A stretch of DNA of 64,000 nucleotides from Kiritimatiellaeota bacterium B1221 (GCA_029269125.1 JARHXX010000018.1:1-64000); one strand, 5' to 3'. Positions 36,432 through 44,777 are shown, counted from the stretch's first letter. Program-made: numbers and translations. Notes: generated by a model not told the origin, from the sequence alone.

Positions 36432-37974
36432 AGCCGCTTAGCGCTTGAATTTTCGGCGCAGCGGCTTGCTGCGTCAATATGTCCACCAGGGGATCTTCGA
36501 TATCAGACAGATGAATCATTCGAACCCCGCGTTTACGCATGTATTCCAGCAATTTATCGCCTTGAAACTCTCCGTTGGCATATTTTGCCGTAAGAATTTC
36601 CCAGTCGGTTTCGCCTTTGATGCCGATGACATTGGATTTTCCGGCGGTCAGAAAGGATCCCGGCATATCGCTTAACAACATGGGGCTGAGTTGATGGGCA
36701 TCCAGTGCGCTGAATTCTTCAATTAAGAGGGTTCGTTGTTTTTCCAATTCGGAATTTCCGGAAGTGCCGTGGCGCAGGAAATGGGGGAGTTGGATCATGA
36801 ACAGGAGGACCAGGCCGCAGACCAACCAGGTGAGGCGGCAGGTGGATTCCGGACGGAACTCTGACTGCATCCAGTAATGGACTCCGTAGGCAGCCGGCAG
36901 AATCGCAAAAGGAAAAATCAGGGGGGTGAGGATGAGCAAAGATTCCCGGAAACTTTGAAATCCGGTGACATAACTGAGGGCTGAGAGACAGATCAGCATA
37001 CTGAACATCACCGGCAACCAGAAGTAAGGGAGTAATTTGTGCCGGCCCATAAGCAGGCAAATGACCATACCGACCGGCCATAATAATCCGGCGAAGACCC
37101 CCGGCCCCCGGAAGCTCAATAAAATGATGGTGAGTCCCTGGGTGATCCGGGTCAAAAACGGTTCCGCAGTGGATGCCCCTAAGAGAGTGGGGGCGCCCAA
37201 AACGACTTCGGAATCGAATCCCGGCAGAATCGGGGAGCCGGAGAGTCGCAAATTGTGGTTGAGTATGGGCCACAGCACGATCAGGACCGTAATGAATCCG
37301 CCCAGTGCCATGGGGAAGTAGGATGCCCCGCCCTTTTCCCGCTGGGGTTGGAAGAGGCTGAGTGCAATGAGGTAGACTGCCAGAAAAATCCACATCATAC
37401 TCAGTTCAATGCGGATGTAGCCTGCGAGTCCGAACAAGAGGCCTGAAACAAAAACATCATAGGGGTTTCTGCGGGTCATGGCGGTGAGGAAAAAGACCAT
37501 GCCCCAGACAACCAGGGCCATGCCCAATGCGGCGGAGGGGTCGGGCGAAAGCGAAAATTGAATGGCGCCCAGAGCGCCGGCGCATGCCAGGGTGATTACC
37601 CCGAATCCGCGAAGCGGAAAGATACGCTGGGTCAGTGGATAGAGCCCGCAGAGGGTTAAAGTGATACCGACCAGGCTTAACCACAGGCCCGCCCGGCCAC
37701 TGTCTCCGGTCATAGGTGAAATGACGGCCTTCACGTATTGCGGAAGGGTATGGGCCCCCAGCGTTTGTTTAATGTCGGGGATGATTTCGTAGTGCCAGTT
37801 TTGATTGCGGAGGCTGTGTACAATGGCCTGATCCAGCACAGACTGTTCGGAAGGGAAGGTTTCCCAGTTGAGGCCCGGCATTATGCGGTTAAAGGAAAAA
37901 GTGAGCAGGGCCAGGCTGACAGCCACCCAAAACATAGGGGCCTGATCGAGGAGGGAGAGTGTGCGCTTCAGCAT
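36382..37974 (-). CDS. Polytopic membrane protein, GT-C glycosyltransferase-like
   Basis: A 530-residue inner-membrane protein with about 11 hydrophobic helices (FWVAVSLALLTFSFNRIM; FGVITLACAGALGAIQFS; PFAILPAAYGVHYWM). An early loop has WETFPSEQSVLDQAIV, placed where GT-C enzymes keep their acidic catalytic motif, and helices are spaced as in PMT/ArnT-like transferases. No definitive family signature is visible. It starts one base into the stop of the SH3-domain gene, so both are probably co-expressed. Confidence 0.6.
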   Translation of the reverse strand: MLKRTLSLLDQAPMFWVAVSLALLTFSFNRIMPGLNWETFPSEQSVLDQAIVHSLRNQNWHYEIIPDIKQTLGAHTLPQYVKAVISPMTGDSGRAGLWLSLVGITLTLCGLYPLTQRIFPLRGFGVITLACAGALGAIQFSLSPDPSAALGMALVVWGMVFFLTAMTRRNPYDVFVSGLLFGLAGYIRIELSMMWIFLAVYLIALSLFQPQREKGGASYFPMALGGFITVLIVLWPILNHNLRLSGSPILPGFDSEVVLGAPTLLGASTAEPFLTRITQGLTIILLSFRGPGVFAGLLWPVGMVICLLMGRHKLLPYFWLPVMFSMLICLSALSYVTGFQSFRESLLILTPLIFPFAILPAAYGVHYWMQSEFRPESTCRLTWLVCGLVLLFMIQLPHFLRHGTSGNSELEKQRTLLIEEFSALDAHQLSPMLLSDMPGSFLTAGKSNVIGIKGETDWEILTAKYANGEFQGDKLLEYMRKRGVRMIHLSDIEDPLVDILTQQAAAPKIQALSGFSPPHQIFRVDWPEAL

Positions 37975-38861
37975 TAGGGTGTCTCCTCAAGCAGTTCCAC
38001 TTTTTCCACTTGCGTGACAGGGAGCCGTTGACCGGTGACCCAAAAATCCCTGCCGCTTACGGTAAGGGTTTTTCCGGTGACCTGTTTTAACATTTCTTCA
38101 TCTCCCAAAAGGTAGCAAAGGGTTTGTTTTTCCTCTCCCTGTCGAACCAGGGAAAAGCGGCTGGGGCTGCTGCCGGCCAAAAGGTACGCGCGCACCACGC
38201 CACGGCGTTTCGAAAGGGTGCCTTGGCCTTTCAGAGGCACCAGGTCCAAACCTTCAGGCGCATCAACTTTGGGCATGGGGGTCGGGGTTACCTGCACTTC
38301 CACGATTTTTTCAATGGTCTGGATTTCCACGATGGTGATCGGGGTGGGGACGGGAGTTGGCGCCGGAGGAGGCGCAGGGGTGGGTAAAGGGGTCGGTTCG
38401 GGTGTGATTTCAGGCAGCAGTGCCGATTCAGGAATTTGCACGAAATCACGGCTGATCCACAGCGTTACCGCTTCCGGCGGCTCGATTTTCCGCCATTCTT
38501 CCAGGCTTTCTATCACGGAAACGGGGTCTCCGCGTTTCAATTCGCCCAAAATAATAAATTGGGTGCCCGGTCCGGAGCGTACGTTTAATTCGGGGGCGCG
38601 GACTTCTTTGTCTTCAAACAATAGAGGGGAGTAGACCCACGCGGCCAAATCGGCGGGGGGGCGGACTTGCACCCACTCGTCATCTATAGAAATGGCCTGC
38701 AATTTTTGGCCGTAATTGGCCTGGCCGACGACATCACTCTCTGTTCCCTTGGCATTTCGCAGGTTTACGCGATCCCCCAGCACAGTCACCTCGATGGGCT
38801 CTTCGGCGGACAGGGACAGGCTGAGACAAACGAACAGAAAGAGGGTTTGCAAAATTTTCAT
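37974..38861 (-). CDS. Exported protein with two bacterial SH3 domains
   Basis: A 295-residue protein with a signal peptide (ILQTLFLFVCLSLSLSAEE). Two SH3b repeats follow: VLGDRVNLRNAKGTESDVVGQ near residue 30 and APELNVRSGPGTQFIILGEL near residue 88. A Pro/Thr-rich linker at about 155-185 (PTPAPPPAPTPVPTP) precedes a C-terminal SH3-like part ending VTQVEKVELLEETP. Bacterial SH3b domains often bind peptidoglycan; a periplasmic role is inferred. It is the upstream gene of the pair with the GT-C-like protein. Confidence 0.8.
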   Translation of the reverse strand: MKILQTLFLFVCLSLSLSAEEPIEVTVLGDRVNLRNAKGTESDVVGQANYGQKLQAISIDDEWVQVRPPADLAAWVYSPLLFEDKEVRAPELNVRSGPGTQFIILGELKRGDPVSVIESLEEWRKIEPPEAVTLWISRDFVQIPESALLPEITPEPTPLPTPAPPPAPTPVPTPITIVEIQTIEKIVEVQVTPTPMPKVDAPEGLDLVPLKGQGTLSKRRGVVRAYLLAGSSPSRFSLVRQGEEKQTLCYLLGDEEMLKQVTGKTLTVSGRDFWVTGQRLPVTQVEKVELLEETP

Positions 38862-38939
38862 GAAGCTAACCTAAACAGGAAGAGTTCAAATGTCAGCCCC
38901 TTTCAAGTGGAGAATTATGTAAAATCTCGTTCGCAGTGC

Positions 38940-38967
38940 TTGATAAAGCAAATTCTAGGCGTATAAG
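38940..38967 (+). promoter_or_regulatory. Probable promoter of tRNA-Thr
   Basis: TTGATA at 38940-38945 and TATAAG at 38962-38967, with a 16-bp spacer, fit a sigma-70-type promoter. Transcription would start about 7 bp upstream of the mature tRNA. Confidence 0.6.
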
Positions 38968-38980
38968 CTGTTCCTTCCAA

Positions 38981-39057
38981 GCCGGCATAGCTCAGTTGGC
39001 CAGAGCAACTGATTTGTAATCAGTGGGTCGGGGGTTCGAATCCCTCTGCCGGCTCCA
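38981..39057 (+). tRNA. tRNA-Thr (anticodon TGT)
   Basis: A full cloverleaf: acceptor stem GCCGGCA with TGCCGGC, D-loop AGCTCAGTTGG, anticodon stem ACTGA/TCAGT around TTTGTAA (anticodon TGT at 39015-39017, reading ACA), T-loop GGTTCGAATCC, discriminator T and an encoded CCA at 39055-39057. AT-rich prophage DNA begins directly after the CCA, and the integrase follows 126 bp later, so this gene is the integration target. Confidence 0.97.
39020..39057. other. Inferred prophage attachment site (attL core within tRNA 3' end)
   Basis: Tyrosine integrases commonly recombine within the 3' half of tRNA genes. Here host-like GC-rich sequence ends with the tRNA CCA and phage-like sequence starts immediately. 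The matching attR copy lies outside the window, so the core length is not determinable. Confidence 0.5.
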
Positions 39058-39093
39058 TTTTTTACTTAGGAAAATGGAAAAAATAGGTAAGCG

Positions 39094-39144
39094 GGTACAA
39101 AAAAGGTACAAATAATGATTGCCAACGGGTACAAAATGGGTACA
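39094..39144. promoter_or_regulatory. Four GGTACA repeats, probable integrase arm-type sites
   Basis: GGTACA occurs at 39094, 39105, 39128 and 39139. Spacing within each pair is exactly 11 bp and the pairs are 34 bp apart, so all lie roughly on one face of the helix. The location between attachment site and integrase fits arm sites or a repressor of int. Confidence 0.5.
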
Positions 39145-39182
39145 GGGTTAGCTATACTCAAACCCTACCTAAAGGCGCAATT

Positions 39183-40475
39183 ATGGCTAACTACGATACC
39201 TCTTTTAAAAAACTCTCTGTAGAGGGTGGCAACATACGCAAAACCACAAGCGGTAAATTCACGGCTGAAATATCCTATAAAGAGAACGGAAAGTATAAGC
39301 GTACCCGTAAGAATTTTAGCACTCAAGAGAAGGCAGAAAGTTACCTAAAAGCGCAAGCGGAAATCAGAGAGGAAACGGGGCTACAAACCTTTAAGTTTTC
39401 GCAACATCAAATAGCAGACTTTCAACATGCTTTAGAAACGCTTTCTAAAGAGGGTATGCAGGATGTTAAACTATCAGAGATTGTTAACTACTACGTAGAG
39501 CGTAAGCGGGTAGTACTGGAGCAATGGACGGTAGCAGAAGCAGTAGAGAAACGGTTAGCAAATATGCAGGCTAGAAACTTACGTCCTGCTTCAATCGTAT
39601 CTACTACTAAAATCTTAAACGTTTTTAAAACTGATTACGCATCTACACTAGTTAGAGACTTAACAGAGGAAGAGGTTAGCAAATGGATTAAAAAGCAAAA
39701 TGGCGGTGAGCGTAGAATGCAAAATGTACGTAATGAACTTTCCACTTTGTTTAATTTTACAGAAGAAAACCTAAACGCTTTTACTAATAATATTTGTAAA
39801 ACGATTAAAAAGAAACAAGCTAAAATAGAAGACGTTAGGTTAGCTGAAATCATGACACCTAAAGAGGTAGAAAACTTTATGCGGTGGATTGAAGAAAACA
39901 AACCTAAATATATTGCTATGTTTGCTTTAATGTTTTGGGCGGGTATTCGTCCTGAAGAATTAACTAAGACTGAAAACTTTTTAAAGTGGGAAGATATAAA
40001 GTTTGATGAAGAAAACGAGTTAGGAACTAAAGGCGTAATTTATGTTAAAGCTAAAACCGCTAAAACTAGAAAGCCTAGAAAAACTCCTATTAGTGCAAAC
40101 TTAATGCAATGGCTAAAGGGAGTTAAAAAAGAAAGTGGTAAAATAGGGTTTGCTTATTCTAGTACTTCTGAAGTTAGAAGGGAGGCGGTTAAAGAATCAG
40201 GTTTAAATAAATGGGTACAAGACTTTCCTAGACATAGCTACGCTACTAATGCGGGAGAGCTTCACAGTATGCATAAAAGTGCAGGCTGGATAGGGCATGT
40301 AGGAGGTATCAAAGTTTTCTTAGATAGCTATCAGGGGTTAACAAGTCAGGCGCAAGCTAAAGAATATTTTAACATCATGCCTAAATCTTTTGAAGATATG
40401 TTAGAGGGAGAAGGTAAAAACGAAGTAGTTAGTATTGATGAAGAGGGAGTAACTTTAAAAACAAAAAGTAAATAA
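39183..40475 (+). CDS. int: Phage tyrosine integrase
   Basis: A 430-residue site-specific recombinase. The N-terminus has an arm-binding-like domain with many Lys and aromatic residues (GKFTAEISYKENGKYKRTRK). The catalytic domain shows FWAGIRPEEL (Arg I), a Lys-rich beta-hairpin (KTAKTRKPRKTP), FPRHSYAT (Arg II), IGHVGG (His) and the nucleophile Tyr in FLDSYQGL. The usual His of H-x-x-R is Asp (DFPR). The ending with AKEYFNIMP is typical of verrucomicrobial integrases. The start follows AAAGG. It is convergent with nothing and directed into the phage. Confidence 0.93.
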   Translation: MANYDTSFKKLSVEGGNIRKTTSGKFTAEISYKENGKYKRTRKNFSTQEKAESYLKAQAEIREETGLQTFKFSQHQIADFQHALETLSKEGMQDVKLSEIVNYYVERKRVVLEQWTVAEAVEKRLANMQARNLRPASIVSTTKILNVFKTDYASTLVRDLTEEEVSKWIKKQNGGERRMQNVRNELSTLFNFTEENLNAFTNNICKTIKKKQAKIEDVRLAEIMTPKEVENFMRWIEENKPKYIAMFALMFWAGIRPEELTKTENFLKWEDIKFDEENELGTKGVIYVKAKTAKTRKPRKTPISANLMQWLKGVKKESGKIGFAYSSTSEVRREAVKESGLNKWVQDFPRHSYATNAGELHSMHKSAGWIGHVGGIKVFLDSYQGLTSQAQAKEYFNIMPKSFEDMLEGEGKNEVVSIDEEGVTLKTKSK

Positions 40476-40493
40476 TACTAACCTCTACCCTTT

Positions 40494-40526
40494 AAACCCT
40501 CACTTAAAATTAGTGAGGGTTTTTTA
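40494..40526 (+). terminator. Intrinsic terminator after int
   Basis: AACCCTCACT and AGTGAGGGTT form a stem around TAAAATT-type loop sequence, followed by a run of T. It lies 20 bp after the integrase stop. Confidence 0.85.
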
Positions 40527-40574
40527 TTATTAGGGCTTTACACTAGTTTAAAAATATGGCTAATGGTATTTATT

Positions 40575-41393
40575 ATGAAAGCTAAATCTAAAAAACGGTT
40601 AACCTTTAAAGAGCGGATAGAGAATTTAATCTATGTAGACTCTGTAGATGCAGGGGAGTTTATTAGCTATGAAGGGGAGCACCCTATTTTTATCTATCTT
40701 AAAGAGGGCTATGCTACGATAAAGGAAGCCCCTGCAAGTGAGGGTAATAAAATCATAACCGCTTATAGTTGGAAGCAAGCTATAAGGAATGTAAAAGAAT
40801 ATGCGGTAGAAATGACAGAGGCAGACAAAGAAAAATACAAAGAATTTATTAACGGCATTAAAGACAAAACTAAAACAAGCCATAACTCAAACAAAGGAAA
40901 TACAATGGCAGTACAAGCATACAATAAAGACAGAAGCAAAGCAGAAGCAAAAGACATATATAAAGAAGGTGATAAGGTAACATGGGATGGAACCAGAGCA
41001 CCCCGCTTTGATTCTACCCTGCCTTTTAGATTCGTTGCGGTAGAGGGTGAGAAAAATACTTACATTCTTACAAAAGATGAAACTAAAACAGTTACCAAAA
41101 ACGCAAGCGGAAAGAAAAAGACTACACGCAAGCGCAAAGCTAAAACCCTTACAGGGGCGCAAGCTTTTGCAGAGATTAAAGAGACGGTTAATAAACTCCC
41201 CTCAGTGGAAGCGGTAAAAGACCTGTTAGACCTGTTAGACCCTACAGGCAAATTAAAGATAACTCTCTTGAGCGATAGAGCTACAGCTATCATAGATTCA
41301 GAGAAAGATGATAAGGTACAAGAGTTAATGGACTTGTTAGGAGTCTCAAAAACCAAAGCGGAAAGCATTTATAACGATGCTACAAAAAAATAA
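40575..41393 (+). CDS. Basic phage protein of unknown function, with a nested internal start
   Basis: A 272-residue protein, no family recognised. The N-terminal 110 residues are a compact mixed domain (LIYVDSVDAGEFISYEGEHP). The middle has KEGDKVTWDGTRAPRF, like a small beta-barrel, then a strongly basic linker (GKKKTTRKRKAKTL), and a helical C-terminus (VQELMDLLGVSKTKAESIY) that could bind nucleic acid. An ATG at 40905 (MAVQAYNKDRSK) has a good AAAGGA Shine-Dalgarno 8 bases upstream inside the gene, so a shorter product of 162 residues is possible. I use the ATG at 40575 (MKAKSKKRL). Confidence 0.75.
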   Translation: MKAKSKKRLTFKERIENLIYVDSVDAGEFISYEGEHPIFIYLKEGYATIKEAPASEGNKIITAYSWKQAIRNVKEYAVEMTEADKEKYKEFINGIKDKTKTSHNSNKGNTMAVQAYNKDRSKAEAKDIYKEGDKVTWDGTRAPRFDSTLPFRFVAVEGEKNTYILTKDETKTVTKNASGKKKTTRKRKAKTLTGAQAFAEIKETVNKLPSVEAVKDLLDLLDPTGKLKITLLSDRATAIIDSEKDDKVQELMDLLGVSKTKAESIYNDATKK

Positions 41394-41417
41394 AGCCCCT
41401 TCACCCATAACCCCTAA

Positions 41418-41445
41418 AGCCCCTGTATTTGCAGGGGTTTTTTTT
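41418..41445 (+). terminator. Intrinsic terminator
   Basis: CCCCTG-TATTTG-CAGGGG followed by eight T, 25 bp after the stop of the preceding gene. Confidence 0.85.
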
Positions 41446-41534
41446 ATGTCCTGATATCATTACAACCCTATTAGCTTGTTTTAGTTAAATACAACCTAAA
41501 GCGGTTGTAAAATTCCTAGAGTCAATACCCTAAC

Positions 41535-41556
41535 TGAAAATATTTTTATTGAGTAG
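41535..41556 (+). repeat. 22-bp direct repeat, copy 1
   Basis: Identical to 41704-41725, 169 bp apart; A+T-rich with a TTTTTATT core. Function unknown; may be a shared promoter part or a protein-binding site. Confidence 0.8.
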
Positions 41557-41703
41557 AATTGATTTTAGCTAAACCCACTATCAGAAACACGCATAGGAGA
41601 GCGTTTAAGCCCTTCTTCCTTGTCTGTACCCCTGCAAAAAGAAACGCTCTTACAGGGGCTTCTATGGCTTCTTAGTGTAAATTGCCTAAAGTCTAGGGAT
41701 TAA

Positions 41704-41725
41704 TGAAAATATTTTTATTGAGTAG
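41704..41725 (+). repeat. 22-bp direct repeat, copy 2
   Basis: Exact second copy of the 41535-41556 sequence. It lies 120 bp before the next gene's start codon. Confidence 0.8.
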
Positions 41726-41844
41726 GAGTTATAAAGGCTTGTTTAACAGCATTTTATAGAAGAATAAGCTTGCTATTAGGGTTCTATTTTGGTAGCTTCT
41801 TTTTGTTGTCAGTAAGCAAACCCCATAAGAAAGGATTAAAGAAT

Positions 41845-42291
41845 ATGAATGCCCGTAATACCCGTGAAATCGAAAGCGCAACCGAAAAAGCTATTAAAAT
41901 TATCAACAATAAAAACAGCAAGTATACAGATGAAGAAATGTTACAAACTGCTTTTGCAGTATATTTTAATAGCCTTATTTGTGACAAAGAAAAGTTAGTA
42001 GATTTCTTTGTAGGATTGGTAGATAATGGGAATTACGGGATTAATGAGAATGGAGAAGACTTAACAACTCCTTTAGATAGCATCTTGTATCATGACGCAA
42101 TTAATAAAGCTATTACCTATATTAAGGAGCGCAACGAAAAAGAAAAAGCGTTATGTGATGCTATAGATAATATTGATTCTTCTTTAAGTCAGGATGAAGT
42201 TGATAAGAAAGTTAATGAAGAGATTAAAAAAGCTAAAGAAAATGGATTAAAAAAGAACTCAATAGAATTTGTATTAGAGAGTATGGGATAA
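41845..42291 (+). CDS. Small acidic phage protein of unknown function
   Basis: A 148-residue protein, no family recognised, predicted mostly helical with charged helices (ESATEKAIKIINNKNSKYT; SSLSQDEVDKKVNEEIKKAK). The ATG at 41845 (MNARNTRE) has an AAGGA Shine-Dalgarno 10 bases upstream, preferred to an earlier in-frame start at 41770. It is followed by an intrinsic terminator. Confidence 0.75.
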   Translation: MNARNTREIESATEKAIKIINNKNSKYTDEEMLQTAFAVYFNSLICDKEKLVDFFVGLVDNGNYGINENGEDLTTPLDSILYHDAINKAITYIKERNEKEKALCDAIDNIDSSLSQDEVDKKVNEEIKKAKENGLKKNSIEFVLESMG

Positions 42292-42343
42292 ACCTTTTAA
42301 AGGGGTTGCTTTCGATACCCCTAAAAAACAGAAATGTTTTTAC

Positions 42344-42378
42344 CCCTGTAAAACTGGTAATTCTACAGGGCTTTTTTT
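42344..42378 (+). terminator. Intrinsic terminator
   Basis: CCCTGTA pairs with TACAGGG, followed by C and a run of seven T, 53 bp after the previous stop. An additional AGGGGT/ACCCCT hairpin lies just upstream at 42301-42322. Confidence 0.8.
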
Positions 42379-42397
42379 GTATTCTATATAGATAAAC

Positions 42398-42654
42398 TGT
42401 TATTTTGTTATTAAGGATTAAAACTTTTACATAAACCACTATAAATAAAGGGGATACCCTTAATAACAATCATAATAACAGCTTGTTGTTAGATGTTATT
42501 CCCTGTTATTAAGGAATGCATGAGAATAAAATAACACCTCTTAATAACAACTAATAACAGTAAATAACAACTTTCTATAAAACTGTTATTATGTGTAAGT
42601 TACTATATTTAAAGGGTTTATATATGTATATTATCTCTTAATAACAAAATAACA
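42398..42654. repeat. Cluster of 13 ATAACA/TGTTAT hexamers (iteron- or operator-like)
   Basis: ATAACA, or its complement TGTTAT, starts at 42398, 42406, 42463, 42475, 42494, 42504, 42531, 42544, 42554, 42564, 42584, 42641 and 42649. Many copies sit within a longer TTAATAACAA. The three copies at 42544-42564 are exactly 10 bp apart. Both orientations occur. The cluster precedes a ribbon-helix-helix gene and the replication ATPase, suiting an origin or a multi-site operator. Confidence 0.65.
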
Positions 42655-42746
42655 ATATTGTCTCTTTATAGGGGTAGAGATAATACTTAAAAAAATATTC
42701 AAATATTTTAAAAGGAAAATATATTTATATGTAGAATAAAGATAAC

Positions 42747-42923
42747 ATGACAAAACACGAAGATAATTTTTTAAAATTGGTTAAGGTAAATCGTAAAGCA
42801 GTTACCTATACGATTAATGAAGCAATAGTAGATAGATTTAATGAAGTCTCTAAGAAGAAGGGTTTCAATAAAAGTAAAGTAATAACATTATTGCTAGAGG
42901 AGTTTTTAGAAAAAGTAGAATAA
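42747..42923 (+). CDS. Ribbon-helix-helix mini-protein (58 residues)
   Basis: A small CopG/Arc-type DNA-binding protein. VTYTINEAIVDRF forms the beta-strand and first helix, and KKGFNKSKVITLLLEEFLEK the second helix, the full ribbon-helix-helix fold in about 45 residues. It is placed 93 bp after the ATAACA cluster and upstream of the replication gene, so it may bind those repeats and control its own operon. That link is inference. Confidence 0.75.
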   Translation: MTKHEDNFLKLVKVNRKAVTYTINEAIVDRFNEVSKKKGFNKSKVITLLLEEFLEKVE

Positions 42924-43034
42924 TATATGAAAGCGGATAGGCAGGATTAATTACCTTGCTGACAAGTTAAAATGGTTTCCTTAACTTCCGCTTTTAATTT
43001 TAAGGAAACCGCAATAGATAAGGAAACCGAAAAT

Positions 43035-44489
43035 ATGCAAATAGAATTAGATAACAAAAAGACAGAAGAAAGAATAGTTAGCTTAGTATTGAAAGATATT
43101 GATATAGCAACAGATGCTTTTAAACGAATCCCTTTAGATGCTTTTACAAGTAAGGGAGGAAAGGCAAGGGGTATGTTTAACCTTGCTAGAGAATGTCATA
43201 AGAAATATGAAACCACATTGAGTAGAGTACAATGTGAAGAAATATTAGATGCTTTCGTTAAAGACGGTAAAGTAAACATGGATGAAGCAACAGGGTTTAA
43301 ACTCTACTATGATTCATTGTTGTATACTGAAAACGAAAAACAAGCCTACGATACTTTAAAGGATATACTTTTAAATTCTCATTATAAGAAAGCAAAACTA
43401 GATATACATATTAAAATTCTTGAAGCTTACAAAGCAAATGATTTTAAAAAAGCAAAGCAATTAGAATTAAAGGCAGAGCAATTAACATTTGATGAACCAC
43501 AATATTTTAACGGTGCTAAAAGCGGTAACGAACTTAAAGCTCTAGATATAAAGCCACCTCAATTTATTATAGATGAATTAATTCCAGAGGGGTTAACTGT
43601 TTTTTCAGCAGAAAGAAAGGCGGGTAAATCTATAATGGCTATGCAAATGATAAAATCAGTAGCAGAAGGAAGTACGTTTTTAGGTAACTCTGTAGCGCAA
43701 GGGCAAGCGGTGTATTTTGCTATGGAGCATTCAGACCAATTAAATAAAGAACGTTCTGCAAAAATAGAGTGCTTTAGCGATAATGCTATATTCTTTTCGT
43801 CTGCTAGTAAAATTCCTAAATTAGATACAAGCGGTATAGTTCATTTAAAACAATACTTAAATACCTTACCTAATCTAAAATTAGCTGTAATTGATACATG
43901 GCAGTTAGTAGCACCTGAAGGAAGCAAATTTAAAAATGCTTATGAAAATGATTACGATTCTATATCTAAGATTAAAAAATTAGCAGATGAATTACACATA
44001 GCTATTGTGTTAATTACGCACAAAAGAAAAGCTAAAGGTAATAATGAAGATTCATTTTCTCAAGTTATGGGTAGTGGTGGTGTAACGGGAGTAGCAGACC
44101 AAATTATGATGCTTTCTAGAAAAAACCATTCTGATAAAGCAGTATTGGAAATTACTTCGAGATTAGCTAAAGAACAAAAATTATCTATAAAAGTAGATAT
44201 GGATAAATTTCTATGGTCTTTAAATGGGAATGGTGATTGTGTAGAAACTTCTAGAAATGAAATTTTTAACGAAGTAATACATATAATGAGAGCGGAAAAG
44301 CAAGACGAGTATACAAGTTCAGATGTTTTAACTTTTATGGAGGAAAGAGGTAACAGCATTAAACAGGCTAATTTAAACACTTACCTTTCCAGAATGGCAA
44401 ATAAGAACTTGCTAGAAAAAGTTAGCAGAGGTGTTTATAAGTTACCTCTACATTTAAATTATGATGAGAATTTAAGAGAGGTTATTTAA
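43035..44489 (+). CDS. Phage replication ATPase, DnaB/RepA-like
   Basis: A 484-residue protein. Residues 10-120 resemble the DnaB N-terminal helical domain (ERIVSLVLKDIDIATDAFKR). The RecA-like domain has Walker A AERKAGKSIMAMQM near residue 190 and Walker B LKLAVIDTWQLV near 285, as in AAA_25/RepA hexameric helicases. The C-terminus (residues 415-475) looks like a winged helix (DVLTFMEERGNSIKQANLNTYLSRMANKNLLEKV). It probably unwinds phage DNA at the origin. I prefer the ATG at 43035, 10 bases after AAGGA, to the earlier ATG at 42972, which has no Shine-Dalgarno. Confidence 0.85.
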   Translation: MQIELDNKKTEERIVSLVLKDIDIATDAFKRIPLDAFTSKGGKARGMFNLARECHKKYETTLSRVQCEEILDAFVKDGKVNMDEATGFKLYYDSLLYTENEKQAYDTLKDILLNSHYKKAKLDIHIKILEAYKANDFKKAKQLELKAEQLTFDEPQYFNGAKSGNELKALDIKPPQFIIDELIPEGLTVFSAERKAGKSIMAMQMIKSVAEGSTFLGNSVAQGQAVYFAMEHSDQLNKERSAKIECFSDNAIFFSSASKIPKLDTSGIVHLKQYLNTLPNLKLAVIDTWQLVAPEGSKFKNAYENDYDSISKIKKLADELHIAIVLITHKRKAKGNNEDSFSQVMGSGGVTGVADQIMMLSRKNHSDKAVLEITSRLAKEQKLSIKVDMDKFLWSLNGNGDCVETSRNEIFNEVIHIMRAEKQDEYTSSDVLTFMEERGNSIKQANLNTYLSRMANKNLLEKVSRGVYKLPLHLNYDENLREVI

Positions 44490-44765
44490 ATGGATTACTT
44501 AAAATTAGCAAAACAGATAAACTTAGCGCAATTAAAGCAAACAAATACTTTATGTGAAATGGTTTTAAAAGGTAGTGTAAAAGTAAATAATGATGATGTT
44601 ATTGTAGGTTCTGAATTATGGAACGTGAAAACTTTAAAACACTATTTAATAAAGCATAAGGAAAAGTGTACTTATCTTTACTGCATCCCTAGCTACTCAG
44701 TTAAGGCTAGTGATTATGAAGCTATAGCAAATAGAGCATTAATAGAATTAGAGGATAACATTTAA
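44490..44765 (+). CDS. Phage protein of unknown function
   Basis: A 91-residue protein starting directly after the helicase stop. Mixed helix and strand (YLKLAKQINLAQLKQT; YLYCIPSYSVKASDYEAIANRALIELE). No family recognised; probably co-translated with the ATPase and possibly a replication accessory. Confidence 0.65.
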   Translation: MDYLKLAKQINLAQLKQTNTLCEMVLKGSVKVNNDDVIVGSELWNVKTLKHYLIKHKEKCTYLYCIPSYSVKASDYEAIANRALIELEDNI

Positions 44766-44777
44766 AAAGGATATGTG

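Larger units (their letters stand above)
41446..41844. other. Structured non-coding phage region with direct repeats
   Basis: About 400 bp with no supported gene. A 22-bp sequence (TGAAAATATT...TTGAGTAG) occurs exactly at 41535-41556 and 41704-41725. Between the copies, AGAGCGTTT (41598-41606) is the perfect complement of AAACGCTCT (41642-41650). AAGCCC (41607) with GGGCTT (41656) and CCCCTG (41629) with CAGGGG (41653) give competing pairings. This suggests a structured transcript or a DNA-binding locus. Confidence 0.5.

Noticed and set aside
40626-41368. Several - strand frames opposite the gene after int
   Set aside because: Antisense shadows with Phe/Ser/Leu-rich translations typical of reversed Lys/Glu-rich coding DNA.
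42972-43034. Upstream start for the replication ATPase
   Set aside because: The ATG at 42972 has no Shine-Dalgarno; the ATG at 43035 has AAGGA at normal spacing.
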